Source: Actinomyces oris
GTDB taxonomy: Bacteria > Actinomycetota > Actinomycetes > Actinomycetales > Actinomycetaceae
Reading direction: 5' to 3'
Length of the DNA: 44,347 nucleotides
Assembly (NCBI RefSeq): GCF_001937445.1
Contig: NZ_MSKS01000025.1
Span: 95,349 to 139,695, forward strand
The notes under the pieces are model-generated. The model ran no database searches and had not been told where the DNA came from. It worked only from the letters and a program-made list of their open reading frames with translations. The translations under genes were made by a program, and so were the position numbers. The number at the start of each line of letters is the position of its first letter. Position 1 is the stretch's first letter. Shown here in pieces: positions 1-8,476 of the stretch.

Positions 1-233
1 ACGGGTTGTGCGTACTGCACAAAAGCCCCACCCACCCGAAGTACCCCCACCCCTCCTCCAGCAGCACCCCACCCTCGTGCAGTACATCCAGACGACGCCA
101 GCAGCCACCACAGTCACCGGGCCGGCCCCCTCCGACAAGGCGAGCAACAACTCTCACGCCTCGGAAACCCGCCGCACCGGTGTCTTGAGATGCCAAGACA
201 TCCGAAACTCCCAGAAGTCATGAGACAACACAG
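1..233 (+). repeat. Left-end copy of a dispersed intergenic repeat
   Basis: Positions 13-233 match the reverse complement of 44126-44347 over almost their whole length, apart from a diverged patch near 141-177. The outer part (12-85) starts with GTACTGCAC and ends with GTGCAGTAC, a perfect 9-bp inverted repeat, and resembles 18937-19010. The inner part contains a small hairpin, TGTCTTG-agatgc-CAAGACA (181-200). Short reading frames here match between copies only because the DNA is repeated. I see no gene in 1-298. Confidence 0.85.
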
Positions 234-234
234 G

Positions 235-285
235 GGTTCAGGGTACGAACCGGAGACCTACCCTGCGTTCGCACGGTCGGTGGCT
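235..285. repeat. TACGAAC-type intergenic element, copy 1
   Basis: GGGTACGAAC (241-250) is followed by ACCTACCCTGCGTTCGCA, giving imperfectly inverted TACGAAC and GTTCGCA. The string GACCTACCCT is shared with the element at 12883-12953. It lies just downstream of the FKBP gene on the minus strand and might form its 3' end. The function is unknown. Confidence 0.45.
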
Positions 286-298
286 CGGTGAGCCCGGC

Positions 299-706
299 TC
301 ATATGACGCCGAGGATCTCCGTGACGAAGACGAGGGTGTCGCCGCCGCGGATACCGGCCTGCGGGACGCCGCGGTCGCCGTAGCCCAGCTCGGAGGGGAT
401 GGACAGCAGCAGGCGCGAGCCCACGCGCTGGCCCACGAGGGCGTCGTCCCAGCCGCGGATGACCATGCCGACGCCGACCTGGAAGTTCAGTGGTTGGCCG
501 CGGTCGTAGGAGTTGTCGAAGACGTTGCCGCCCCAGATCTGGCCCAGGTAGTTGGCCACGATCGTGTCGCCGGCCTCGACCACCTGGCCGTCGCCGGCGT
601 CGAGCACCTGGACCTGGAGCCCCTCGGGGGCCTCGGTCCCGGGGAAGGTGAGCGTGGGCTTGGTACCCTTGGCGCCCTCGACGGAGGGCATGTTGGTGTT
701 GATCAT
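299..706 (-). CDS. FKBP-type peptidyl-prolyl cis-trans isomerase
   Basis: A 135-residue single-domain FKBP that should catalyse cis-trans isomerisation of prolyl bonds. The fold is visible as GDTIVANYLGQIW, then VFDNSYDRGQPLNFQVG, then MVIRGWDDALVG (the Ile-Arg-Gly-Trp segment of the active site), SELGYGDRG and a closing GDTLVFVTEIL strand. There is no signal peptide or lipobox, so this copy is predicted to be cytoplasmic. The length is normal for a minimal FKBP with a short N-terminal extension; an internal Met six residues in is an alternative start. It lies downstream of the BI-1-like gene on the same strand, but a strong hairpin between them suggests separate transcripts. Confidence 0.9.
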   Translation of the reverse strand: MINTNMPSVEGAKGTKPTLTFPGTEAPEGLQVQVLDAGDGQVVEAGDTIVANYLGQIWGGNVFDNSYDRGQPLNFQVGVGMVIRGWDDALVGQRVGSRLLLSIPSELGYGDRGVPQAGIRGGDTLVFVTEILGVI

Positions 707-826
707 GCGGCGAGCCTACGTGAGGCCCCCGGTTCGACGCCGCAGCGGGCCTCGGCCCAGCGCGAACCCAGCGAGCGGGTCAGGCAGTGGCAGGCACGGG
801 AACAGGCCCGAAGCCACCGAGTACAC

Positions 827-867
827 GGCTGGGGCCGGAACGCATCAGATGCGTCCCGGCCCCAGCC
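827..867 (-). terminator. Hairpin downstream of the BI-1-like gene
   Basis: Two 19-nt arms (827-845 and 849-867) pair with a single mismatch around a 3-nt loop, combining GGCTGGGGCCGG with ACGCAT. Outer GCCACC/GGTGGC can extend the structure. It follows the stop codon at 926 of the minus-strand gene and precedes the FKBP gene. There is no clear U-tract. Confidence 0.65.
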
Positions 868-925
868 GAGGTGGTGGCGTCGGGCCGGATCGGACGCACC
901 GATCCCCCGACCCCGCGCCGTGAGC

Positions 926-1900
926 TCAGTCGCGGAAGTAGCTCAGCAGGCGCAGGAACTCCACGTAGAGCCACACGAGAGTGACGACCAGGCCGAAGGC
1001 CCCCGCCCAGGCGTAGCGCTGGGGCAGCCCGTTGCGGACCCCGTTCCCGATGGACTCGAAGTCGATCGCCAGGAAGAAGGAGGCCAGGATGACCGCGAGG
1101 ATTCCCAGCGGGACACCCAGTGGGACACCCATGATGGTCAGGGAGCGCAGGCCCCAGGCGCCGGTGGTCAGGCCGGTCACCATGAGGAAGAAGTTGATGA
1201 GGCTGAAGATCATGTAGCCGAAGGTGGCCACGACCACTACTCGACGGAACCTTCCCTGGACCCGGAAGCCGCCGTAGGAGTAGGCCGCGAGCATGGCCCC
1301 GAAGGTGGCCAGCGTCGCGAGCACGGCCTGGACGACGATGCCCTCGTAGAGGGTCTCCATGACGCCGGAGATGCTGCCCAGCAGCAGTCCCTCGAAGGTC
1401 GCGTAGGCCAGGATGAGAGCCGGCGAGGGCTCCCGCTTGAAGCTGTTGACCAGGCCCAGGACGAGGCTGCCGATGGCACCGGCGAACATCGCCATGACAC
1501 CCAGACCACGAGTCGCCTCATTGGTCACCAGGCTCCAGGACAGGGCGCCGGTGGCCAGGATGACGGCGAACATGCCGGCGGTGCGGATGATGACGTCGTC
1601 GTAGGTCATGCGGCGCATGTCCGCGTTGGTGGCCGACGGCGCCTGGTACTGGGCCTCCAGACCGGCCATCTGCTCGGGGGTCACCTGGCCGTATCCGGCC
1701 GTCTGCTGACCGTACTGGTTGCCATACGGGTTGGCGCTCTGCCCGTACTGCTGGCCGTAGCCGGCGGCCTGCTGACCGTACTGGCTGGCCTGGTAGCCGG
1801 GCATCGTGGGGTAGCCGTTGGACGTCTGAGCCGGGGCGGTCCCGGGAGCCTGGCCGCCGGCCTTGAAGGCGGTGCTTCGGCTGAAGAAGGGGTTGGACAT
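926..1900 (-). CDS. Bax inhibitor-1/YccA family membrane protein
   Basis: A 324-residue predicted integral membrane protein. The first ~95 residues are a cytoplasmic Gln/Tyr/Gly/Ala-rich region with repeats such as QYGQQ and GYGQ. It is followed by about seven hydrophobic helices, including FAVILATGALSWSLV, GVMAMFAGAIGSLVLGLV, TLATFGAMLAAYS and AFGLVVTLVWLYVEFLRLL, which is the BI-1-like pattern. The family includes calcium-leak channels and stress-tolerance proteins, but the substrate in actinobacteria is not established. I place the start at ATG 1900 because GAGAGG sits just upstream; the longer open frame to 2125 lacks this support and covers the promoter region. A palindrome overlaps a -10-like sequence about 100 nt upstream. 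Confidence 0.85.
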   Translation of the reverse strand: MSNPFFSRSTAFKAGGQAPGTAPAQTSNGYPTMPGYQASQYGQQAAGYGQQYGQSANPYGNQYGQQTAGYGQVTPEQMAGLEAQYQAPSATNADMRRMTYDDVIIRTAGMFAVILATGALSWSLVTNEATRGLGVMAMFAGAIGSLVLGLVNSFKREPSPALILAYATFEGLLLGSISGVMETLYEGIVVQAVLATLATFGAMLAAYSYGGFRVQGRFRRVVVVATFGYMIFSLINFFLMVTGLTTGAWGLRSLTIMGVPLGVPLGILAVILASFFLAIDFESIGNGVRNGLPQRYAWAGAFGLVVTLVWLYVEFLRLLSYFRD

Positions 1901-1994
1901 GTTCCTCTCATCCTCTCTGAGGGGGCTGGGACCGTCGGCCCGGAGAGGCCGTCGCTCGCAGTCCGGTCCGGCCGGAAAGGGCCGGCACCGAAAA

Positions 1995-2013
1995 CTGCGC
2001 ACATTATGCGCAG
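1995..2013 (-). promoter_or_regulatory. Palindrome over a -10-like box upstream of the BI-1-like gene
   Basis: CTGCGCA-catta-TGCGCAG is a perfect 7-bp inverted repeat with a 5-nt spacer. On the minus strand its centre reads GCATAATG, which contains a -10-like CATAAT about 100 nt before the start at 1900. It looks like an operator overlapping a promoter. The rest of 1901-2335, between divergent genes, shows no other supported feature. No -35 box is convincing. Confidence 0.4.
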
Positions 2014-2335
2014 CCCCCGCACGGTCAGGGGAACCCATTTCCCTCACAACGTAGCCCTCAGGGAAGAGGTCCCCACTCGCGCACCGAGCTCCGTCGCCTC
2101 CTCGGCGACCTCCGCCGGCTCGCATCGACTAATCGGTTCTCATCCTCCAGGAGGACCCTCCTCCCCCTGGCGGACCCGCCCCGACAGGCCCCGGGTTCGT
2201 CACCTCGGCCGATTCGTCGACGCCGGCGCGCTCCTAGGCTGAAGCCATCTGGTTGCTCCTTGGGACAAGCCCCTGGAAGAACCACGGCGAACCACCCACC
2301 CCCTGGCCAGCGGCCCACGTCGAAGAGAGAACATC

Positions 2336-3307
2336 ATGATCGAGGCAGTCAATCTCACCAAGCGTTATGGCAAGAAAACGGCGGTGGACAACATCTCCTT
2401 CACCGTCGAGCCCGGCACCGTCACCGGCTTCCTGGGCCCCAACGGGGCGGGCAAGTCCACCACGATGCGCATGATCATGGGCCTGGACAAGCCCACCAGC
2501 GGCAAGGTCACGATCAACGGGCGCCCCTACCGGCAGCTGTCGGCCCCCCTGTGCGAGGTCGGAGCCCTGCTGGACGCCAAGGGCCTGCACGGCTCGCGCA
2601 GCGCCCGCAACCACCTGCGCCAGCTGGCCGCCTCTAACGGCATCCCCGCCAAGCGGGTCGACGAGGTCCTGGACATCACCGGCCTGACCCCGGTGGCCAA
2701 GAAGCGCGTCAAGGGCTTCTCCCTGGGCATGGGCCAACGCCTGGGCATCGCAGCGGCCCTGCTGGGCGACCCCGGTGTGCTCCTGTTCGACGAGCCCGTC
2801 AACGGCCTGGACCCCGAGGGCGTCAAGTGGGTGCGTGAGACCTGCCGCCGCCTGGCCGGCGAGGGCCGCACCGTGTTCATCTCCTCCCACCTCATGAGCG
2901 AGATGGCCCAGACCGCCGACCACCTCCTGGTCATCGGCCGCGGCCGGATCCTCACGGCCGGCCCGGTCGACGACGTCATCGCCTCGGCCACCACCGACCG
3001 GGTGCGCGTGGCCTCCCCTCAGGCCACCCAGCTCGCCGAGCTGATGGCCTCCCGCAACCTGGCCGCCCGGCCCGTGGCCCCCAACGTCCTGGAGACCACC
3101 GCGACCACCGCCGCCACCATCGGCGAGCTGGCCGCCCAGGGCGGCATCGTTCTGCACGAGCTCACCACCATCCGTGCCAGCCTCGAAGAGGCCTACATGA
3201 CTCTGACCAGCGACTCCGTGGAGTACCGCACCGACCCCGCCTCCCAGCCCCAGATGCAGCAGGCCCAGATGCGCCAGGCCGTGCCGCAGGGCTCCGCCCG
3301 GGGCTGA
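2336..3307 (+). CDS. ABC transporter ATP-binding protein
   Basis: A 323-residue ATPase that should power the membrane protein encoded next. Walker A GPNGAGKS is at residues 34-41, the signature is SLGMGQR, Walker B is VLLFDEP and the H-loop is SSH. After the nucleotide-binding domain comes a ~90-residue extension of the drug-export (DUF4162-like) type, then a Gln/Met-rich tail (MQQAQMRQ). GAGAGAA precedes the ATG. It is followed 73 nt later by an ABC-2 permease and then by a histidine kinase and response regulator. This arrangement is common for exporters of antibiotics or peptides controlled by the adjacent two-component system. The substrate cannot be read from the sequence. Confidence 0.92.
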   Translation: MIEAVNLTKRYGKKTAVDNISFTVEPGTVTGFLGPNGAGKSTTMRMIMGLDKPTSGKVTINGRPYRQLSAPLCEVGALLDAKGLHGSRSARNHLRQLAASNGIPAKRVDEVLDITGLTPVAKKRVKGFSLGMGQRLGIAAALLGDPGVLLFDEPVNGLDPEGVKWVRETCRRLAGEGRTVFISSHLMSEMAQTADHLLVIGRGRILTAGPVDDVIASATTDRVRVASPQATQLAELMASRNLAARPVAPNVLETTATTAATIGELAAQGGIVLHELTTIRASLEEAYMTLTSDSVEYRTDPASQPQMQQAQMRQAVPQGSARG

Positions 3308-3380
3308 GGCCCGCGCCCCAGCGCGCCGCGCCCGCCATCGACCGCTCCATCCGTCTCACCACAGAAGGTCCAGCCAAGCC

Positions 3381-4283
3381 ATGAGTACCCACACCCCAGT
3401 ACATGTCTCTGCCGCCCCCGCAGGCCCCGCACCGGTGCGCACCGCCGTCGGGACCGCCCCCGCAGACCCCGCACCGCGCCCAGCCGGACCACGCATCCAG
3501 AGCCGCCAGACCATCCTGCGCTCCGTGCGCGCGGAGTGGATCAAGTTCTGGTCCCTGCGCTCGACCTGGATCACCTCCTTCATCGCCATCGCCCTGACCG
3601 TTCTGTTCGGCGCCGGCCTCACCGCCGCCTCGGGACAGTCCGAGCAGTACCAGGACATGGCCAAGGACCTCATCACTCAAGGCCTGGCATTCGGGCAGAT
3701 CGTGGTCGCAGTCCTGGGAGCCCTCATCATCACCGGTGAGTACTCCTCCGGTCAGATCCGGTCCTCCCTGGCCGCCGTCCCCAAGCGCGGGCAGCTCCTG
3801 GCATCGAAGGCAGTGGTTCTGGCCATCGTCTCCTTCCTCCTGGGAAGCCTGTCCGTCTTCCTGTCCTGGGCGATCTCCAAGCCCTTCATCGGCGAGCACG
3901 CCGGCTCTCTCACCGACTCGCACTACGCCGGTTATATCTGGGGCTCGGGCCTGGTCTTCGCCGTCATCGCCCTCATGGCTCTGGGGCTCGGCTTCCTGCT
4001 GCGCTCCACCGCCGGCGCCATCACCGTGATCGTCTCCCTCCTGTTCGTCGTCGCCGTCCCCCTCCAGCTCGCAGCCAACAAGTGGGACTGGATCTACAAA
4101 ATCATCGGCTGCCTGCCCAGTACTGTCTCCGAGGCCGTCTCCGACCCGTTCCAGCGCACCACCGAGTGGGGCGGGCAGGGCGCTCAGTTCCTCACTCACG
4201 GCCAGGCCATCGCGGTCTTCACCGCCTGGGCGCTCATCCCACTCATCGCAGCCTGGTTCGTCTTCTCCCGGCGCGACGCCTGA
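3381..4283 (+). CDS. ABC-2 type transporter permease
   Basis: A 300-residue membrane subunit partnering the ATPase just upstream. The first ~45 residues are a cytoplasmic Pro/Ala-rich leader. About six hydrophobic helices follow, including WITSFIAIALTVLFGAGL, FGQIVVAVLGALIITGEYSSGQIRSSL, VVLAIVSFLLGSLSVFLSW, VFAVIALMALGLGFLLRS, ITVIVSLLFVVAVPLQLA and AVFTAWALIPLIAAWFVFS. The motif ITGEYSSGQIRSSLAAVP is typical of the ABC-2 membrane family (NatB/bacitracin-exporter type). Thirty-seven nucleotides separate its stop from the kinase start, consistent with one operon. The ATG at 3381 has only a weak, distant AAGG. Confidence 0.88.
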   Translation: MSTHTPVHVSAAPAGPAPVRTAVGTAPADPAPRPAGPRIQSRQTILRSVRAEWIKFWSLRSTWITSFIAIALTVLFGAGLTAASGQSEQYQDMAKDLITQGLAFGQIVVAVLGALIITGEYSSGQIRSSLAAVPKRGQLLASKAVVLAIVSFLLGSLSVFLSWAISKPFIGEHAGSLTDSHYAGYIWGSGLVFAVIALMALGLGFLLRSTAGAITVIVSLLFVVAVPLQLAANKWDWIYKIIGCLPSTVSEAVSDPFQRTTEWGGQGAQFLTHGQAIAVFTAWALIPLIAAWFVFSRRDA

Positions 4284-4320
4284 GCGGGCGACTCCCCCAC
4301 CGTCAGCCGGAGGCGAGCCC

Positions 4321-6069
4321 ATGTCAGCCCCCGCGCCCCTGACCGACCCCGCACTTCTGCGGAGCCTCATCCGCTCCCTACCCGCGACGCCCTCCCCCGG
4401 TCCGGCGACCCCCGCCTCCGACAGGCACGGGAAGAACCCCCATCGTCGGAAGCGGGTCCCTCAGCCGCACAAGTCGACGTCAATCATGACCCCCTGGAAC
4501 GACACACTGAGTCCTATGTCCAGCCAGCTGCCGCCCCCTCAGTCCGGCCGTAACGGCGCCACCATGCCCAACGAGGACGACCTGGAGCTCCCGCCCGAGC
4601 CACGGGGCCTGCTGCGCACGATCAGGCAGTGGTACTACCGTCATCCGACGATCATCGACATCTCCATCGCTGCCGGCGTCGTCACATACGCCTTCTTCAC
4701 GGGTGTCACGTTTTTTCTGCGGCCCAGCAGCCCGGTGAAGACCTATCCCCTCCTGCCCCTGACGTTGACCGCGATCGCACTGCTGGGGATAGCGCTGGCA
4801 CTTCGCCGACGCGCCCCTGTGTGGAGCTGGGCCGCCATCCTCCTCATCCCGGAGGTCTACCAGTTCGCGATCCTGCGGGTCTTCCATCTCACGCTGGAGC
4901 AGCTGCTGTACGCGACCATCGGCGTCAGCGGCATGGGGCTGATATCACTCCCCTTCGCCCTGGGCGCCGTCGCCTCGCACCGCAGGCCGGCCACCGCATG
5001 GACCGCGGGGGGCATCTCCCTGGTGGTTCTCATGCTGGACCTCAGCCTGACAACTCCCGGTCTGTCGGTTGGGGAGCTCCTGCGCACCACCGTCATGCTC
5101 GTTCTCCTCGTCCTGATCGGCATCCTGATCGGTTTCAATACCCGCTCCGCCCGCCTGCGGCTCAAGGCCATGGAGCTCCGCACGGCCCGGATGGCTCTGG
5201 CCAGCGAGCAGGCGGTACTCCTGGCCGCCGCCGAGGAGCGCAGCCGCATCGCCCGGGAGATGCACGACGTCGTCGCCCACTCCCTGGCCGTCATGATCAC
5301 CATGGCCGACGGCGCCGCCGCCACCGTGGAGCGCGATCCGGCCACGGCCAAGCAGGCCATGGAGACCCTGGCCGAGGCCGGACGCAGTGCCCTGGCCGAC
5401 ACCCGCCGCCTGGTGGGGGTCCTGCGGGAGGACCCCTCAGTCACCGCGGGGCACGCCTCCGCCTCGGCCCCCTCAGAGGACTCACCGTCGTCGGCCCACC
5501 AGCGCGAGGTCCGCGACCTGCCGGTGCCCGAGTTCGCCCCCTTGGGGACGGTGACGCCGGCCGAGCCCAGCGCCCCCATCGCGAACTTGCGCCAGCAGGC
5601 CACCGACGGCGCGGGCGACCGCTCCCGCGGCGACCTGCCCCTGGCCCCCTCCCCCGAGCAAGCCGACATCACTGAGCTCGTCAAACGCTTCGTGGCCGCG
5701 GGGGTGCCGGTCACCTACCGGTGGGTGGGTGCCGCGCTCCCAGACGACAAGGCCCTCCAGCTCACCGTGTTCCGCATCGCCCAGGAGGCCCTGACCAACG
5801 TGCTGCGCTACGCCCCGACGACGCCGGCCGTCAGCGTCGACGTCGAACGGCACATCGGCACCGTGGTCCTCACCGTGGACAACGAGGCCGCCCCCGGCAC
5901 GCGCCCGATGCACGGATCCGGTAAGGGGCTGATCGGCATGCGGGAACGCGCATCGGTCTATGGTGGGACCGTACAGGCTGGCCCGACGCCCACGGGTTGG
6001 CGAGTCCGCGCAGTCCTGCGCTGGGACGAGCATGACGAAGGGACTTTCTCATGGCAGACGCCCCTGTGA
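4321..6069 (+). CDS. Two-component sensor histidine kinase (NarL/DesK class)
   Basis: A 582-residue membrane kinase predicted to autophosphorylate and pass phosphate to the regulator encoded next. About six hydrophobic helices lie near residues 112-280. A HisKA_3 dimerisation domain follows, with the phosphoacceptor His at about residue 315 in REMHDVVAHS, then a ~80-residue Pro/Ser/Ala-rich linker. The C-terminal HATPase has FRIAQEALTNVLRYA (N box) and GKGLIGMRERA (G box). No sensing domain is visible outside the membrane part. GGAGG lies 7 nt before ATG 4321. Internal ATGs at 4486 and 4516 would remove a low-complexity leader and remain possible. The gene overlaps the next by 19 nt. Confidence 0.9.
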   Translation: MSAPAPLTDPALLRSLIRSLPATPSPGPATPASDRHGKNPHRRKRVPQPHKSTSIMTPWNDTLSPMSSQLPPPQSGRNGATMPNEDDLELPPEPRGLLRTIRQWYYRHPTIIDISIAAGVVTYAFFTGVTFFLRPSSPVKTYPLLPLTLTAIALLGIALALRRRAPVWSWAAILLIPEVYQFAILRVFHLTLEQLLYATIGVSGMGLISLPFALGAVASHRRPATAWTAGGISLVVLMLDLSLTTPGLSVGELLRTTVMLVLLVLIGILIGFNTRSARLRLKAMELRTARMALASEQAVLLAAAEERSRIAREMHDVVAHSLAVMITMADGAAATVERDPATAKQAMETLAEAGRSALADTRRLVGVLREDPSVTAGHASASAPSEDSPSSAHQREVRDLPVPEFAPLGTVTPAEPSAPIANLRQQATDGAGDRSRGDLPLAPSPEQADITELVKRFVAAGVPVTYRWVGAALPDDKALQLTVFRIAQEALTNVLRYAPTTPAVSVDVERHIGTVVLTVDNEAAPGTRPMHGSGKGLIGMRERASVYGGTVQAGPTPTGWRVRAVLRWDEHDEGTFSWQTPL

Positions 6070-6788
6070 GCAGCAGCGACCCCCTCCAGCCCGGCGGGTC
6101 GGAGCGCCCCGGCGAGGTCACCGGCCCGGTCAGCGTCGTGCTCGCCGACGACCAGGCGCTCATGCGCATGGGCTTCCGCATGGTGCTGGAGGCCGAGGAG
6201 GACATCACTGTCGTCGGCGAGGCCTCCGACGGGGCCTCCGCCCTGGCCCAGGCCAGGGCCCTGCACCCCGACGTCATCCTCATGGACGTGCGCATGCCGG
6301 GCACGAACGGCATCGAGGCCACCGAGCGCATCGCCCAGGAGTGCCCGGGCACGCGCGTGCTCATCCTGACCACCTTCGACCTGGACGAGTACGCCTTCGC
6401 CGGGCTGCGCGCCGGGGCCTCCGGCTTCCTGCTCAAGGACACCCGGCCCACCGAGCTCGCCGAGGCCATCCGCACCGTGGCCTCCGGGGAGGCGGTCGTC
6501 TCGCCGCGCATCACCCAGCGGATGCTGGAGATGTTCGCCGCCTCGCTGCCGAGCTCGGACGCGCCGGCCCAGTCCTGCTCGGACCCGCGGATCGACTCGC
6601 TGACCCCGCGCGAGAAAGAGATCCTCGTGCTCATGAGCCAAGGCATGTCGAACGCGGAGATCGCCGCGCACCTCGTCGTCTCGGCCACCACCGTCAAGAC
6701 CCACGTGGGCAACGTGCTCGCCAAGCTCGACGTGCGCGACCGGGTCCAGGCCGTCGTCGTCGCCTACGAGACCGGCCTCATGGCCTGA
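6051..6788 (+). CDS. LuxR/NarL-family response regulator
   Basis: A 245-residue DNA-binding response regulator, cognate to the overlapping kinase. The receiver domain begins at about residue 27 with VSVVLADDQALMRMGF and carries the phosphoacceptor Asp79 in VILMDVRMPG, with the conserved Thr in LILTTF and Lys in FLLKDTRP. After a short linker comes a LuxR helix-turn-helix, LTPREKEILVLMSQGMSNAEIAAHL, then TTVKTHVGNVLAKL. AAGGGA precedes the ATG, which lies inside the kinase gene, so translational coupling is likely. Only 11 nt separate its stop from the convergent pth gene. It probably controls the exporter upstream; no operator was identified. Confidence 0.93.
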   Translation: MADAPVSSSDPLQPGGSERPGEVTGPVSVVLADDQALMRMGFRMVLEAEEDITVVGEASDGASALAQARALHPDVILMDVRMPGTNGIEATERIAQECPGTRVLILTTFDLDEYAFAGLRAGASGFLLKDTRPTELAEAIRTVASGEAVVSPRITQRMLEMFAASLPSSDAPAQSCSDPRIDSLTPREKEILVLMSQGMSNAEIAAHLVVSATTVKTHVGNVLAKLDVRDRVQAVVVAYETGLMA

Positions 6789-6799
6789 GGGACCGAACG

Positions 6800-7402
6800 T
6801 CAGCGGGGGGCGTGGAGGCGCTGCTGGGCGTCGTCGAAGCCGGCTGTGACGACCTGCTCGACGGCGTCGGCGGCCTGCTCCAGGGTGACGCCGAGGTCGG
6901 CGCGCTCGCGACCGGGGAAGTCGGACAGGACGAAGTCGGAGGGGTCCTGGCGTCCCGGCGGGCGGCCGATACCTACGCGCAGGCGCGCGTAGCCCTTGGT
7001 GGAGATGGACTTGCTGATGGAGCGCAGGCCGTTGTGACCGCCCTCGCCGCCGCCGCGCTTGAGGCGCAGCTCGTGGGCGGGCAGGTCGAGCTCGTCGTGG
7101 ATGACGAGCAGGCGGCTGTCGGGGTCGATCCCGTAGTAGGAGACGAGCCCGGCCACGGGGCCGCCGGAGAGGTTCATGAGCACCGAGGGCTCGGCCAGGA
7201 TGACGCGGGGGCCAGGGGCTCCGCCCGGCATCATGCCCAGCCGGCCCTCGGTCACACGGGCGCGGGCCTTCTTGTGCTGGGAGAACCGGGACCCGGTGCG
7301 CTCAGCCAGGACGTCGAGCACCATATAGCCGACGTTGTGGCGGTTGCGGGCGTACCGGGTCCCGGGGTTCCCCAGCCCGACGACGAGCCAGGCCTCACTC
7401 AT
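6800..7402 (-). CDS. pth: Peptidyl-tRNA hydrolase
   Basis: A 200-residue enzyme that releases peptides from peptidyl-tRNAs dropped by ribosomes. VVGLGNPGTRYARNRHNVGY contains the substrate-binding Asn and the catalytic His (E. coli Asn10/His20 equivalents). IHDELDLP supplies the catalytic Asp, and KRGGGEGGHNGLRS is the conserved glycine-rich segment. I chose ATG 7402, giving MSEAWLVVGLGNPG; a GTG at 7411 would add three residues. It lies 90 nt downstream of the L25 gene on the same strand, a frequent pairing in actinobacteria that suggests co-transcription. The length is typical. Confidence 0.95.
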   Translation of the reverse strand: MSEAWLVVGLGNPGTRYARNRHNVGYMVLDVLAERTGSRFSQHKKARARVTEGRLGMMPGGAPGPRVILAEPSVLMNLSGGPVAGLVSYYGIDPDSRLLVIHDELDLPAHELRLKRGGGEGGHNGLRSISKSISTKGYARLRVGIGRPPGRQDPSDFVLSDFPGRERADLGVTLEQAADAVEQVVTAGFDDAQQRLHAPR

Positions 7403-7492
7403 ACGCCCCACCCCGGGGTGAGCCCGGCGCGAGCGGCGCGGGTGGTGCCTGCCGGCGCGTCGTCGTGGCTGGACATGTCAGTCACGCGCGAT

Positions 7493-8110
7493 TCACTCGG
7501 CCTCGGCCTCGGCCTCGTCGTCGCCCTCAGCGGGAGCGTCCTCGGGGACCTCGGAGGCAACGGCGTGCTCGTTGGCCACGTTGACCACGGCGGTCTCGGC
7601 GTCGGCGACGGCCTCGACGCCCTTGGGCAGGGTGATGTCGGCGATGGTCAGGACGGTACCGGCGTCGATGCCGGTGACATCGACCTCGATGGTCTCGGGC
7701 ACGGAGACGGCCGGGGCGGAGACCATGACGGTGGCGGCCTCGATCATGTGGATGGTGCCGGGGGTGGCTTCACCGATGACGGTGACCGGGACCTCGACGT
7801 CGACGCGCTCGTTGCGGTTCACCAGGAGGAAGTCGACGTGCTGCACGCCGGGGCGGATGGGGTGGCGCTGCACGTCCTTGGCCAGGGCCAGGAGGGTCTC
7901 GCCGCCGGCAATGTCCAGCTCGACCAGGGCGTTGTCGTTGCTGCGCAGGGCCATGCGGGTGGCGTGCTCCTCGAGCAGGACATGGCGGGGCTCGGTGCCG
8001 TGGCCGTAGACGACGGCGGGGACCTGGCCGGCGCGGCGGGCCTGGCGGGCCGAGCCCTTGCCGAACTCGGTGCGGTCCTGGGCCTTGAGGGTGATGGCGT
8101 TGTTGGCCAT
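7493..8110 (-). CDS. rplY: 50S ribosomal protein L25 / general stress protein Ctc
   Basis: A 205-residue 5S-rRNA-binding ribosomal protein of the long Ctc type. The N-terminal L25 domain is seen in EFGKGSARQARRAGQVPAVV, then YGHGTEPRHVLL, and HPIRPGVQHVDFLLVN. The C-terminal beta-barrel TL5 domain follows (VEVPVTVIGEATPG, VSVPETIEVDVTGIDAGTVL, ADITLPKGVEAV). The last ~25 residues are acidic (DAPAEGDDEAEAEAE). AAGGAGA lies just before ATG 8110; the upstream open frame to 8317 is non-coding leader. The gene heads an apparent rplY-pth transcript on the minus strand. Confidence 0.95.
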   Translation of the reverse strand: MANNAITLKAQDRTEFGKGSARQARRAGQVPAVVYGHGTEPRHVLLEEHATRMALRSNDNALVELDIAGGETLLALAKDVQRHPIRPGVQHVDFLLVNRNERVDVEVPVTVIGEATPGTIHMIEAATVMVSAPAVSVPETIEVDVTGIDAGTVLTIADITLPKGVEAVADAETAVVNVANEHAVASEVPEDAPAEGDDEAEAEAE

Positions 8111-8476
8111 GTGGCTCTCCTTGCGGATGAGGCGGGGCCCGGTGCCCCGCGGCTGATGGTGGTCCGGCTGGGCGCGACGACGCGCAGTACCGCCAGGTAC
8201 CACCACGTCGATCACGGATGCGCGCCGTACTGGCGCGTCCCTCGCCGGGGCAACGTGGGCAAGACTACGCCATGGGCGGGGCGCGCGAACAGCCACGCAG
8301 CCGGTGAGGCGCCCCACCTGGGGCCCGTCGTGGAGCCGGTACGCGCGCTGAGCCCTTGTCAGACCGGAGCGGCTCGCGCGTTCGTACCTTGTGCCGCGCG
8401 GTCGAGGGTTAAGGGTACGAACGCGAGGGCTAACCTACGAACGCGCGGGCCGCAGGCCTGCAGCCGGTCAGGCGCG
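8111..8476. other. Intergenic region upstream of rplY with a TACGAACGC element
   Basis: This 366-nt gap lies upstream of the minus-strand rplY gene and downstream of the minus-strand lipoprotein gene, so it should hold the rplY promoter. No -10/-35 pair stands out. From 8377 it contains the repeat element described separately. No reading frame with a credible start was found. Confidence 0.5.
8377..8447. repeat. TACGAACGC-type intergenic element, copy 2
   Basis: CGCGTTCGTACC (8377-8388) and GGTACGAACGCG (8414-8425) form a perfect 12-bp inverted repeat. A second TACGAACGCG lies at 8436-8445, exactly 20 nt after the one at 8416-8425. The right half aligns well with the reverse complement of 12883-12920. 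It could be a regulator site with two helical turns between repeats, or a stem-loop at the 3' end of the lipoprotein gene. Confidence 0.6.

Noticed and set aside
6-223. Two short open frames in the left-end repeat
   Set aside because: Similarity to the right end reflects the DNA repeat; no ribosome-binding site, and the proline/threonine-rich product is not protein-like.
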